64,000 nt of DNA from an uncultured Lachnospiraceae bacterium. Its GTDB lineage: Bacteria > Bacillota > Clostridia > Lachnospirales > Lachnospiraceae. The translations under genes were made by a program, and so were the position numbers. The stretch spans positions 62,001-126,000 of the forward strand of contig CATLAK010000001.1 in the NCBI GenBank assembly GCA_949878435.1. Reading direction: 5' to 3'. A model generated the notes under the pieces. The model ran no database searches. It worked only from the letters and a program-made list of their open reading frames with translations, and was not told the DNA's origin. How positions within the stretch are numbered: position 1 is the first letter of the stretch; the number at the start of each line of letters is the position of its first letter. Of this stretch, positions 35,205-44,184 are shown piece after piece.

Positions 35205-37157
35205 CTATAATGAAATAACCTCTAACCTTTGATTTCGATAAAAACAAATATAATCATCGTATGCACTAAATAGTAAATCAACTGCACGGCTCATATTGTC
35301 TACACTTATTACCTCTGACAGTTCTCCGGTATAGGACAGTTTAAAACATTTAACATAATTTTCTTTCTCTTCAAAGACGAAAAGATTTTTTTGATTATAA
35401 GATCCATAATTCAAAAAATCTCCTTCATACAGTACTTCCGTTTCCCCTGACTTCCATTTTTTTATCCAAATATTTCCATCAGTTCCTGTATATACCCCCC
35501 CTTGATCCGTCACCATAATATTAAATTTGAAATTATTTATTTCAAATATTGAATCATTGTCCAAGTCATATATCACCAATTTGTTTCCATCATGATAAAT
35601 TATCTTACGTTGTAAAAAGAAAGCATTTACATACCCTGGTGCAAATCGATTCATATTGCTCACATCAATCTTTAATTCCTTCATCCTATTTACAATTCCA
35701 TTCTCTTCCTTTGGCACTAGGACCGCTTTCCCATTTTCTATCCTATAGGCAATGCATTCCTCTCCCACTTCCAGATATATTTCATCTCCTGCTGCAAAAA
35801 TATTGCTACATTTCCAGAATGATTCCTCCCATTGTACCAATAATTCTTCCTGTAATGTATCTAAACTCATTCTGGAAATCCCACAACGATCATTTTCATT
35901 TGGCTGCCTTATGTAATAAATATATCCACTATCAATGTTTCCTAATTTAAATTTTCCATTTAACAGTATTTCGTGTTCTTCTGAATTTGTATTGACTTTA
36001 TATAAATGAACTGCATCTGCATAATACATATTATCTCCAGAAAATTTACAATAATTGTAGTAATCGTTTGTACAGCCGTCAGTGCTTCTATTAATCTCTT
36101 CTCCTTTTTCTTCTGATACAATAATTTTCTCTTCCACAGCATATTCTTTTGTTGCCGTAATATTATTTTCTTCAAAATATTCTGTTTTTGAAAATGCAAA
36201 CCCTGTTAATACCAAAATGCACATACATGATAACACAGCCACCGCATAGCTCTTAGTTTTATAAACAACTAATTGATTTATACGCTCCTTCATTTGCTTT
36301 TTACCACCTTTCATCATTGTATTAACAAAATAACTCTTTTCCATTCTTTTAGTATTTACAAGCAGATCAATTAAAGTTTCGCCATATCTCACTTTATTTC
36401 CATCCCCGATTATTCTGACGACTACCTCATCACATGCCAGTTCACAGTCCCGCTTAATATAAACCATTGCCAGCCAGATAAATGGATTGTACCAATATAG
36501 GCAAAAGACCGTCCACTTTAATACATTCCACAATAAGTCTTTATTTTTGTAGTGGCAGTATTCGTGCAAAATCATATATCGCATCTTCACAATATCTCTT
36601 GTCATTGAAGGTGCAAGATAAACTGCATGTCCTAATAAAAATGGAGAGTAAATATCATCTAATAAATATATCTTTAATCCTGTTTCTAAATCATTTCTAA
36701 AATAAATTCTTTTTTTCTTACACTAAATGAAAAATATTACGTTTAAAATAATCAAAAAAATTATCAAAACGCATGAAACTAATGTCCTGACTTTCACCCA
36801 CACCGCAAAAATCATATTGCTTATTTCCTCCTGGTGGGCATCGGCATACTTTTGCTCTTCAATAACTCCCTCCTTATCATCATTTATTTCTCCGTTATCT
36901 TTATGCATTTCTGGAAACAATGGATACACATTTGTACCGTAAGTATTCATACTTTCCGCGGAATTTATTGCAATATTTTTCAATACACTTTCCGTGCTAA
37001 AACTACATTCATAATGCACAAAGGGTGAAAATAGCAAATATACCGCCAAAAATATCCAAAGTGAATATCTATACCTTGATGTCATCCTATTCAACGTAAA
37101 CTTTCTTATCATCAAAATACTAATTACAATAATTCCAGAATTAATAAATGTCACCAT
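35205..37157 (-). pseudogene. M56 (BlaR1/MecR1-type) membrane metalloprotease sensor, interrupted by an in-frame TAG
   Basis: Two reading frames in the same phase make one M56 protein of about 650 codons. Codons 1-144 (36726-37157) give three membrane helices. Codon 145 is TAG (36723-36725). The next 39 codons continue without a stop (CKKKRIYF, then SPFLLGHAVYLAPS) into the protease domain with the zinc motif HEYCH (36552-36566), the KNKDLLWN stretch and ELACDEVVV. A fourth membrane helix follows. The sensor region after it is not a penicillin-binding domain but a Tyr/Trp-rich repeat region (IYLEVGEEC, VYTGTDGNIWIK) that looks like a beta-propeller. No ribosome site precedes the Met at 36605. 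A nonsense mutation, sequencing error or stop read-through are possible. Confidence 0.8.
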
Positions 37158-37171
37158 AGTTCAGCCCCATA

Positions 37172-37537
37172 TCATTTCACTTTTTTGTTTAATATTCTAT
37201 GAAGTTCCTCAATTTCGTCCTCTGATAATGTATTTTGTTCTATCATCATGCTAATCATCAGACCAGCATTTCCCTTAAATACTCTATTCAAAAGATTGTT
37301 CGTTTCCTCAATAACTGCATCTTCTTTTTTTATGTCTACAAAATATAATTTTGCCCGACCGCCCTCTTCGTGATGTATTATTTTCTTCTCTTCAAGCCTC
37401 TTAAGATAAGTAATAACAACGTGCTTCGACCACCCAGTATCCTCTTGCAATGCTTTTGTTATCTGCGTTATCGTTTGCGGTTCTTTATCCCACAGCAGAT
37501 TCATTACTTTCCATTCTGCATTAGATATTTTTATCAT
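37172..37537 (-). CDS. BlaI/MecI/CopY-family repressor
   Basis: A 121-residue winged-helix repressor. ISNAEWKVMNLLWDKEPQTI is the family's N-terminal helix pattern; W-SKHVVITYLKRLEEKKII is the recognition helix region, and the C-terminal helices form the dimerisation and protease-cleaved part. AAAGGAAAAT precedes the ATG. In this family the partner M56 protease cleaves the repressor on signal. The M56 gene follows after 14 bp. Its own promoter is overlapped by a palindrome GGTATACttatGTATACC (37556-37573) and a half-site in the spacer, strongly suggesting self-repression. Confidence 0.93.
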   Translation of the reverse strand: MIKISNAEWKVMNLLWDKEPQTITQITKALQEDTGWSKHVVITYLKRLEEKKIIHHEEGGRAKLYFVDIKKEDAVIEETNNLLNRVFKGNAGLMISMMIEQNTLSEDEIEELHRILNKKVK

Positions 37538-37555
37538 ATCATTTTCCTTTCATTT

Positions 37556-37573
37556 GGTATACTTATGTATACC
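37556..37573. promoter_or_regulatory. Operator of the BlaI-type repressor
   Basis: A perfect 18-bp palindrome, GGTATAC-N4-GTATACC, sits at the expected transcription start of blaI. A further GGTATAC copy (37596-37602) lies in the promoter spacer, so the pair of sites flanks the -10 box. Confidence 0.8.
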
Positions 37574-37582
37574 TCACAATAA

Positions 37583-37611
37583 ATTATAAATTGCAGGTAT
37601 ACATTTGTCAA
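37583..37611 (-). promoter_or_regulatory. Promoter of the blaI-M56-SH3 operon
   Basis: A perfect TTGACA (37606-37611) and perfect TATAAT (37583-37588), 17 bp apart on the minus strand. A promoter this strong would need tight repression. Confidence 0.9.
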
Positions 37612-37643
37612 CCTTTATTCTCAGATTACATTTCACCATATAA

Positions 37644-37686
37644 AAAGCTGCTGCATTAGTAGATTATCTACTTTTGCAACAGCTTT
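37644..37686 (-). terminator. pckA terminator
   Basis: AAAGCTGCTGCA (37644-37655) pairs with TGCAACAGCTTT (37675-37686) with one mismatch; an inner TAGTAGA/TCTACT pairing extends the stem. It follows pckA on the minus strand. Confidence 0.75.
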
Positions 37687-37710
37687 CCTATAAATCATAA
37701 AATAAACTAA

Positions 37711-39417
37711 TTAGCTGAGGGCGTCAACCAGCTTCTGAACAGCAGCAAGTGCTTCGTCAGGAAGCTTGTCATAGCCTTCTTTCTTCTCGGCAAATCCCTT
37801 AACAGCATCTACACGGTTCTGCATAGCGCTCTTAAGTGCTGCCTTGTACTCTGCATTGTTTAAGTCAGGCTTAAAGTCTGCAGTCTTGCCTTCCCAGTCA
37901 TACATAATCTCGATATCATCGAAATTGCCCCATTTTTCAAATGTTGCCTTGCCTTCAACGATGGTCTCAAGGATTCCCAATGTATCAGCAGGTTTAACCT
38001 TGGTTCCCATAAAGTCGCCGGTGTTAACGATGTAGCATGCTACGTTCTTCTCTTCTACCAGCTTTTTGAACTTCTCATAGTCATTTACCAGAGGATAGGT
38101 TCTGAACGGATTTGCATAAGGTACGATACGAAGTGCATTTAAGTCTGTACCAGCTGCAACACGCTCTGCTGTAGAGGTCTTGGTAGCAAGTGTAGCGCCC
38201 ATAACGGATGCAAGGGCTGCACCTTTTAATTTCACTACAGGCGGAATGGTGGGATCCTTCATGATCCAGAAGATTGCGTTAACAGGAGCGTCAATCTTAT
38301 CTACGCGGTTAGGAGACCACAATTTGGACTTGATCGCACGTCCGTTACCGTTTCTGATATCTTCTGTTACCAACTGGATCTTGCCGTTCTCGTCCATGGT
38401 TGCAGAACAGTTCTGAGCAGATAAAAGATATTCATTATCAGGACATCCTGTAGGGTAATCTGCTGTCTTATCAAAGTAAGTAGGCTCTAACGCTACAGAA
38501 GCACAGGTATCTGTGTTGATGATGAATGCGTCATCATGCAGTACAGTGATGGGATACTTTCCGCCGTGCTTTGCATGTGTCAGAGTAGACTTTCCTGAGC
38601 CTGACAGACCGTAAACGGATGCAACGAACTTGGAACCATCCGGCAATGTATATTCTTTCTGTCCGCCGTGGCATGCTGCGTAACCGTTTCTGTTAGCAAG
38701 CGCCCATGCCATGGTCAGTGTACCTTTCTTGTGTTCTCCGAAGTATCTCATACCAAGGATTGCTGCGCAGTTTTCGTTGGTATCGAAATAGCACAGAGTC
38801 AAAGGATCGCTTAAGCAGCTATAGTCAACGTCAGGCGCATCCTGTGGAGCCCACTGGGGATCTGAGAAAATGTAGATGTCCGGTTCTTTTCCGTCGCCTA
38901 CAGGCTTGGAATTCTTGTACATCTTTACATATTCATCTGACATATACTGGAAGTTGATCATCCAGTTGTAAAGAAGGTTCTCTTCTCCTTCGGGAATCAG
39001 AAGGTGAGCCTTTACCATGAATTCAGGATCAAGACCTACGAAGCACTCTGCATGATACATGGTTTTCCAGCGTGTGTTGTAAACTGCATCCATAACAACC
39101 TTGTCCAGCTTTGCTTCATCAACGCCCGGTTCGCCTTTGATACGGCGTGCTGCTGCGTAACGGCCTGTTACCGCACCGTCATTGAATAAAAGAACCTTTG
39201 CATCTTTTTCAAGACCAAATGTGTCTCCGTCCTTGACAGGCATATCCGTCACGATGGTTCCAGGTGAATTTTTAGCTAATTCGTAAGCTTCTTTCAATGT
39301 GTTAACCTTAACTACATTGTTTCCGTAAAAAGCAGCTTCGATAATAGAACGGGTCTTAGAAAAACCAACCTTACCTTTGCCGATTTCGGAAATTGGATAA
39401 TACGCTTTTGTTGACAT
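37711..39417 (-). CDS. pckA: Phosphoenolpyruvate carboxykinase (ATP), divergent subgroup
   Basis: 568 residues; interconverts oxaloacetate and phosphoenolpyruvate with ATP. The P-loop is GLSGSGKST, with a following kinase-2 motif HDDAF, where classical enzymes read GDDEHGW. The later GGMVGS-equivalent IFWIMKDPTIPPVVKL block and TSTAERV also differ from E. coli Pck, and the protein is some 30 residues longer, so this is a divergent branch common in Lachnospiraceae. AAGGAGG precedes the ATG. It is transcribed from a consensus promoter (39528-39556) across a leader of about 100 nt with a strong hairpin, divergently from a citrate synthase gene. Fermentative members often run it towards oxaloacetate; direction here is inference. 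Confidence 0.92.
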   Translation of the reverse strand: MSTKAYYPISEIGKGKVGFSKTRSIIEAAFYGNNVVKVNTLKEAYELAKNSPGTIVTDMPVKDGDTFGLEKDAKVLLFNDGAVTGRYAAARRIKGEPGVDEAKLDKVVMDAVYNTRWKTMYHAECFVGLDPEFMVKAHLLIPEGEENLLYNWMINFQYMSDEYVKMYKNSKPVGDGKEPDIYIFSDPQWAPQDAPDVDYSCLSDPLTLCYFDTNENCAAILGMRYFGEHKKGTLTMAWALANRNGYAACHGGQKEYTLPDGSKFVASVYGLSGSGKSTLTHAKHGGKYPITVLHDDAFIINTDTCASVALEPTYFDKTADYPTGCPDNEYLLSAQNCSATMDENGKIQLVTEDIRNGNGRAIKSKLWSPNRVDKIDAPVNAIFWIMKDPTIPPVVKLKGAALASVMGATLATKTSTAERVAAGTDLNALRIVPYANPFRTYPLVNDYEKFKKLVEEKNVACYIVNTGDFMGTKVKPADTLGILETIVEGKATFEKWGNFDDIEIMYDWEGKTADFKPDLNNAEYKAALKSAMQNRVDAVKGFAEKKEGYDKLPDEALAAVQKLVDALS

Positions 39418-39453
39418 ATTATACGTCCTCCTTAAATTATTGTATATTTTCCA

Positions 39454-39489
39454 CCGTAAAACTGCTCAGCGAAACTTGCAGTATTACGG
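39454..39489 (-). promoter_or_regulatory. Hairpin in the pckA leader
   Basis: CCGTAAAACTGC (39454-39465) pairs with GCAGTATTACGG (39478-39489) with one mismatch and a 12-nt loop. It lies in the 5' untranslated RNA of pckA, 37 bp before the start codon, and leaves the ribosome site free. Confidence 0.55.
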
Positions 39490-39527
39490 TTTTTCACTGC
39501 ACATGTACCTCCCGGCACACCTCTTGT

Positions 39528-39556
39528 ATTATCTCAAACATGGTTTTAAAAGTCAA
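39528..39556 (-). promoter_or_regulatory. pckA promoter
   Basis: TTGACT (39551-39556), a 17-bp spacer and GATAAT (39528-39533) on the minus strand. The start site would be about 100 bp upstream of the pckA ATG. Confidence 0.7.
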
Positions 39557-39629
39557 TATTTACATCCCTCATTTTTTCCCTTAAAAACAATTTATTTTTC
39601 TAAAAAATTAGTTAAGAAATATTTTTTAC

Positions 39630-39658
39630 TTGTTTGAAATGAATTTGCATGTTATTAT
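39630..39658 (+). promoter_or_regulatory. Candidate promoter of the Si-citrate synthase gene
   Basis: TTGTTT (39630-39635), a 17-bp spacer and TATTAT (39653-39658), giving a leader of about 118 nt. It is back-to-back with the pckA promoter in the 365-bp divergent intergenic region, which has no other recognisable element. Confidence 0.5.
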
Positions 39659-39782
39659 GAATTAATAGGTTTTTTCTGGAATGTTCTTTCATTTCTTGAT
39701 ATTAACTGACAGTATTGATCATTTCTTATGTTTAAATACCAGACACAGTTTCATATTTCATTATAGAAAGGAGTCATTAAAT

Positions 39783-41213
39783 ATGGATCATAATGCATTC
39801 TCTGAAATCACACCCGAAATCGTTCGTCTGGCCAAGATGAGCGAACAGGCCGATATCATCGATACAGAGCTTTTTACAAAATACGATGTAAAAAGAGGTC
39901 TCCGCGACCTAAATGGCAAGGGCGTACTTGCCGGTCTTACCAACATATCCGATGTGCGTGCCAAAAAAATCGTTGACGGTGCCGAAGTCCCTGCTCACGG
40001 CGAACTGTTTTACCGCGGCTACAACGTAAAGGATCTGGTAAACGGTTTTACTAAGGATGACCGTTTTGGCTTTGAAGAGATCACCTATCTCCTCCTGTTT
40101 GCACAGCTCCCCGATGAGCACGAACTTGCCAGCTTCAGAAGCCTTCTTTCCAAATACAGATCGCTTCCTACCAGCTTTGTAAGGGACATCATTATGAAGG
40201 CGCCCAGCAGCGATATGATGAACACCCTTGCCCGCAGTGTGCTCACGCTGTACTCCTATGATGACCGTGCAGATGACGTCTCCCTGCCCAACGTGCTTCG
40301 CCAGAGTCTGCAGCTGATCAGCTTATTTCCTCTTTTATCTATTTATGGTTATCAGGCATACTGCCACTACCATGACGGGAAGAGCCTTTATATCCATCAG
40401 CCTGATCCTGCTCTTTCGACTGCTGAAAACATTTTACATATCCTGCGTCCGGACAGTTCTTACACACCTTTAGAGGCTAAACTTTTGGACGTAGCGCTTG
40501 TATTGCATATGGAACATGGCGGAGGTAACAACTCTTCCTTCACCACCCATGTAGTCACCTCCTCTTTGACGGACACGTATTCTGTCATTGCAGCTGCCAT
40601 CGGTTCCCTCAAAGGTCCCCGCCACGGCGGCGCCAACATCAAGGTCGTTCAAATGTTTGAAGAAATGAAGCAGGAAGTAAAGGACTGGACCGATGAAAAG
40701 GAAGTACGCTTTTATCTGCGCCGCCTGCTTCACAAAGAAGCCTTTGACCATGCCGGGCTGATTTACGGTGTAGGGCATGCAATCTACTCAAAGTCAGATC
40801 CCCGTGCCGTTATTTTCAAGTCATTTGTCGAAAAGCTTTCCGTCGAAAAAGGACTGGAAAAGGAATTTGCCCTCTATTCACTGGTTGAACGGCTTGCCCC
40901 TGAAGTGATTGCCGAGGAACGGCAGATGTATAAGGGTGTCAGCATCAACGTGGACTTCTATTCCGGTTTCGTTTATCACATGCTGGGGCTTCCCATGGAG
41001 CTCTATACTCCCATCTTTGCCATCGCCCGTATATCCGGCTGGTGCGCACACCGTATGGAAGAATTGGCAAACAACGGCAAGATCATCCGTCCTGCCTACA
41101 AGCCGATCGGTCACGACCGGACTTATGTCGATATCAAAGATAGAATCGACCTTCCGCATATAGTTTCCGACGAAAATGCAGCCTGCAGCGCTGCAGAACT
41201 TAAAAATTTGTGA
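39783..41213 (+). CDS. gltA: Si-type citrate synthase (GltA family)
   Basis: 476 residues of the classical citrate/2-methylcitrate synthase family. Visible blocks are YRGYNVKDL, FEEITYLLLFAQLPDEHEL, LHMEHGGGNNSSFTTHVVTSS (first catalytic His region), SLKGPRHGGANIKV, GLIYGVGHAIYSKSDPRA (second His) and the late VDFYSGFVYHMLGLP with the catalytic Asp. A plain N-terminal extension of about 60 residues precedes the core. AAAGGAG precedes the ATG at 39783. It is divergent from pckA, so oxaloacetate supply and use may be balanced. Its presence together with a Re-citrate synthase in one window is notable. A 2-methylcitrate synthase activity cannot be excluded. Confidence 0.93.
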   Translation: MDHNAFSEITPEIVRLAKMSEQADIIDTELFTKYDVKRGLRDLNGKGVLAGLTNISDVRAKKIVDGAEVPAHGELFYRGYNVKDLVNGFTKDDRFGFEEITYLLLFAQLPDEHELASFRSLLSKYRSLPTSFVRDIIMKAPSSDMMNTLARSVLTLYSYDDRADDVSLPNVLRQSLQLISLFPLLSIYGYQAYCHYHDGKSLYIHQPDPALSTAENILHILRPDSSYTPLEAKLLDVALVLHMEHGGGNNSSFTTHVVTSSLTDTYSVIAAAIGSLKGPRHGGANIKVVQMFEEMKQEVKDWTDEKEVRFYLRRLLHKEAFDHAGLIYGVGHAIYSKSDPRAVIFKSFVEKLSVEKGLEKEFALYSLVERLAPEVIAEERQMYKGVSINVDFYSGFVYHMLGLPMELYTPIFAIARISGWCAHRMEELANNGKIIRPAYKPIGHDRTYVDIKDRIDLPHIVSDENAACSAAELKNL

Positions 41214-41228
41214 CAATGATGATACAAT

Positions 41229-41259
41229 AAAAAAGCGCAGGCATTCGCCTGCGCCTTTT
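41229..41259. terminator. Bidirectional terminator between gltA and the GGDEF gene
   Basis: GCGCAGGC (41235-41242) pairs with GCCTGCGC (41247-41254), ATTC loop, with A-run before and T-run after, so it can work on both strands. Confidence 0.9.
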
Positions 41260-42598
41260 AATTGTTTGTACCGATACAGCCCATTTCATAATTCAGTTCT
41301 ACAGTATCATCTCCCAGTAATTCCTGAAATTTCTCCTGAATACTGCTTACAATCGTTTTTCCCTTTTCGGCAGATGCATTTGCAAGAAGCGCTGCGTACT
41401 GGACTCTTCCGCACTTTGTAGCCACATCTCCCTGGTTAAGAAATTTTGACACTGCCTGCTCGAGCGCTTCAATTCCCTTCACCGCCCGATCCTTTTCAAG
41501 CTCCGCCCCTGTCTTATCGCAAACCGTGAAAAGTACAAGGCGTACATCGTGGCTCTTTTGCTCTATGCACTGCGCGACAAAATGATAAATCCACTTGAAC
41601 ATGGTGTATTCCACCCTATAGATTCCGCTCTCGCGCCCCTTTTCCTGCATCAGATGCTGAAACTGTTCCAGATCGATCTGTTTATTTTCCTCTTCCGTTT
41701 CTTTTAGTTCCATTGCCGTTTCATGGAAAAAGTGATAACTCCGCTTTCCGTTCTGCTTTACAAAATATAACGCCTTATCCGCCGCCGAATACAGCTTTGT
41801 AAACCCCTTTCCATCCTCCGGCTTCCTAGCAATTCCTATGGAAACTGACACTTTCAGATCGCCGGAATCAAGGAGCAGTTCATTGATTTCATATTCGATT
41901 CCTGCGATCATCCTGGTTGCAATGTTTATGATATCCTTCTTTTTATAGTTTCCCGAAAAATACACCGCAAACTCATCACCCCCAAGCCTGCAGACGCTGT
42001 TCTCATCCCCTACCTGCTTTTCCATGACCCGTGCAAACCTGACAAGAACATCGTCTCCCACCTTGTGCCCGAAAATGTCATTGACAAGTTTAAAATTGTC
42101 CAGATCAAGCAACATGAAAAATCCCTTTTTTCCGTCCGTCTCCGTCTGATTGAGCAGCTTTTCCATGTATCTTCTGTTGAGCAGTGCCGTCAGTCCATCC
42201 TTTAACGCAATATCCTGAAGTTCCTTCTTCTGCTCTGTCATTTTTAATATCTTGTCGATCCTGCTGCGCACGATTTCCGGTTCAAAGGGCTTTCTTATAC
42301 AATCCATTGCCCCCATTTTAAGTCCTTTTATTTCGCTTTCGCCGTCCATATGGGAACTCAAAAAGATTACAGGAATATCCTTCAATATCTGGTTCTTTTT
42401 CAGCGCTTCCATCACTTCATATCCGCTCATTTCAGGCATGTTGATGTCCAGCAGAATCAGATCGGGTATCTTTTTCTCCAAAAGCTGTAATCCCTGTTTT
42501 CCAGACTGTGTCGTCGTCACCTCATAGGAATCATTAAGTATCTGAGCCGCACACTTCAGATTTGATATTTCATCATCTACCATGAAAATGTGTTTCAT
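41258..42598 (-). CDS. Response regulator with GGDEF domain and second degenerate GGDEF-like domain
   Basis: 446 residues. Residues 1-120 are a receiver domain (acidic pocket MVDDE, phospho-acceptor Asp51 in LLDINMPEMSG, and Lys103 in KPFEP). Residues about 130-290 are a GGDEF domain with the intact motif RLGGDEF (206-210) and FFMLLDLDNFKLVND, so c-di-GMP synthesis is plausible; no RxxD inhibitory site is visible. The last 130 residues repeat the GGDEF fold pattern, but at the active-site position the sequence is CGRVQ (396-400), so that copy is inactive. TGGAGC precedes the ATG. No sensor kinase is adjacent. It stands next to thrC, with no evident functional link. Confidence 0.9.
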   Translation of the reverse strand: MKHIFMVDDEISNLKCAAQILNDSYEVTTTQSGKQGLQLLEKKIPDLILLDINMPEMSGYEVMEALKKNQILKDIPVIFLSSHMDGESEIKGLKMGAMDCIRKPFEPEIVRSRIDKILKMTEQKKELQDIALKDGLTALLNRRYMEKLLNQTETDGKKGFFMLLDLDNFKLVNDIFGHKVGDDVLVRFARVMEKQVGDENSVCRLGGDEFAVYFSGNYKKKDIINIATRMIAGIEYEINELLLDSGDLKVSVSIGIARKPEDGKGFTKLYSAADKALYFVKQNGKRSYHFFHETAMELKETEEENKQIDLEQFQHLMQEKGRESGIYRVEYTMFKWIYHFVAQCIEQKSHDVRLVLFTVCDKTGAELEKDRAVKGIEALEQAVSKFLNQGDVATKCGRVQYAALLANASAEKGKTIVSSIQEKFQELLGDDTVELNYEMGCIGTNN

Positions 42599-42643
42599 AT
42601 GCTCCAGTGTCTCTCCCTTCCAGCATCTGGTAGAAATGTTGCT

Positions 42644-44131
42644 CTAAATACCTAGAAAATCCATTACCATCTGCTTCATTTGTGTCTTATCACATATATG
42701 ATCGTGCAGAACCGGCGCCTTCCTTATCTCCTCGATTGCCTTCGGGACTTCCACGCCCGACAGCTTGGAAAGAATATCAACCAGCTCAAAATCTTCCATA
42801 GCATCATATTTTGAATCGATTGCATTTATGACGCTTCTGGTAAATTTATAAGGGCTTGCCGTTGATGCAATGACCGCTGTTTTTGTGTCCTTTGTCTCTT
42901 CTTTATACTTCTCATATACGCAGGAAGCAACCGCCGTATGGGTGTCGATTACATATCCTGTGCGGTCGTACAGATCATGGATGGTCTTTGCAGTTTCCTG
43001 TTCGTCCGCATAATTCCCATAAAAATCAACCAGCTGCTTTTTCATTTCATCCGTAATCGTATAGGCTCCGCCGTTTGACAGCGCCTCCATAAGCGCTTTG
43101 TTCCTTTCGGAATCATTTCCTGCAATGCGGTAAATCAGTCTTTCCAAATTGCTTGAAATCAGGATATCCATGGACGGTGAGGAAGTCAGGACAAATTCCC
43201 TGTTCCTGTCATAAGTTCCGGATTGGAAGAAATCGAAAAGCACCTTGTTTTCATTGGATGCGCAGATCAGCTTGTCAATCGGCAGCCCCATCTGTTTTGC
43301 ATAAAATGCCGCAAGGATATTTCCAAAATTGCCTGTGGGTACTACCACATTTATCTTCTCTCCGCTTGTAATGCGCGCTTCCCTAAGCAGCTTTGCATAT
43401 GCATAAACGTAATAGACAATCTGGGGAACCAGCCTTCCAATGTTGATGGAATTTGCCGACGAAAACTGAAATCCCTTTTCATCCATATATGCTGCCAGCT
43501 CTTTATCTCCAAAAATCTGTTTTACCCCTGTCTGGGCATCGTCGAAATTGCCGTGGATGCCAACTACATATGTATTTTTACCCTTCTGGGTCACCATCTG
43601 TTTTTCCTGAATTTTACTTACCCCGTTTTTGGGATAAAAGACGATAATCCGTGTTCCTTCCACATCCGCAAATCCAGCTAATGCCGCCTTCCCCGTATCT
43701 CCCGAAGTCGCTGTGAGGATGACGATTTCATTCTTTACATGATTCTTTTTGGCTGAGGTGGTCAAAAGATGAGGCAGTATGGATAGCGCCATATCCTTAA
43801 ATGCGATTGTGGCTCCATGGAACAATTCCAGATAATAAGCGCCCTCCGCTTCCACCATGGGCGCGATTTCTTCCGTATCAAATTTGTCATCATAGGCTTT
43901 TGCAATGCATTCTTTTAGCTCCTCTTCCGTGAAATCCGTCAGATACAGCTTCATCACTTCATAGGCAACCTGTCCATATGTCATTTCTGACAGTTCTTCC
44001 AGCGTTTTATCCAGAGCCGGAATCCTGTCCGGTACAAATAATCCCCCGTCCTCTGAAAGCCCCTTTAAAATGGCTTCCGATGCCTTAACCGGATTTATCT
44101 TTGATCTTGTACTGTTATATAAAACTTCCAT
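42644..44131 (-). CDS. thrC: Threonine synthase
   Basis: 495 residues; converts O-phosphohomoserine to threonine using pyridoxal phosphate. The cofactor lysine lies in LFHGATIAFKDMALS, followed by ILTATSGDTGKAALAGF, GNFDDAQTGVK, NSINIGRLVPQIVYYVYAY and VPTGNFGNILAAF. It belongs to the longer, yeast/E. coli-like class. Two ATGs are adjacent; the second (44131) has the better spacing from AAAGGAGC. It has its own promoter (44185-44214). No hom or thrB is nearby. Confidence 0.97.
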   Translation of the reverse strand: MEVLYNSTRSKINPVKASEAILKGLSEDGGLFVPDRIPALDKTLEELSEMTYGQVAYEVMKLYLTDFTEEELKECIAKAYDDKFDTEEIAPMVEAEGAYYLELFHGATIAFKDMALSILPHLLTTSAKKNHVKNEIVILTATSGDTGKAALAGFADVEGTRIIVFYPKNGVSKIQEKQMVTQKGKNTYVVGIHGNFDDAQTGVKQIFGDKELAAYMDEKGFQFSSANSINIGRLVPQIVYYVYAYAKLLREARITSGEKINVVVPTGNFGNILAAFYAKQMGLPIDKLICASNENKVLFDFFQSGTYDRNREFVLTSSPSMDILISSNLERLIYRIAGNDSERNKALMEALSNGGAYTITDEMKKQLVDFYGNYADEQETAKTIHDLYDRTGYVIDTHTAVASCVYEKYKEETKDTKTAVIASTASPYKFTRSVINAIDSKYDAMEDFELVDILSKLSGVEVPKAIEEIRKAPVLHDHICDKTQMKQMVMDFLGI

Positions 44132-44184
44132 CATTTTGCTCCTTTGTTTCTCTCATTCAGATATTCTGGTAAAGTCTGCTTCAT

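Noticed and set aside
36723-36725. TAG as pyrrolysine or programmed read-through codon
   Set aside because: No pyl genes in the window and TAG ends other genes here; nonsense mutation or sequence error is simpler, so read-through is kept only as an alternative.
39454-39489. Hairpin read as a plus-strand terminator (followed by TTTTT)
   Set aside because: No plus-strand gene lies upstream in this divergent region; it belongs to the pckA leader.
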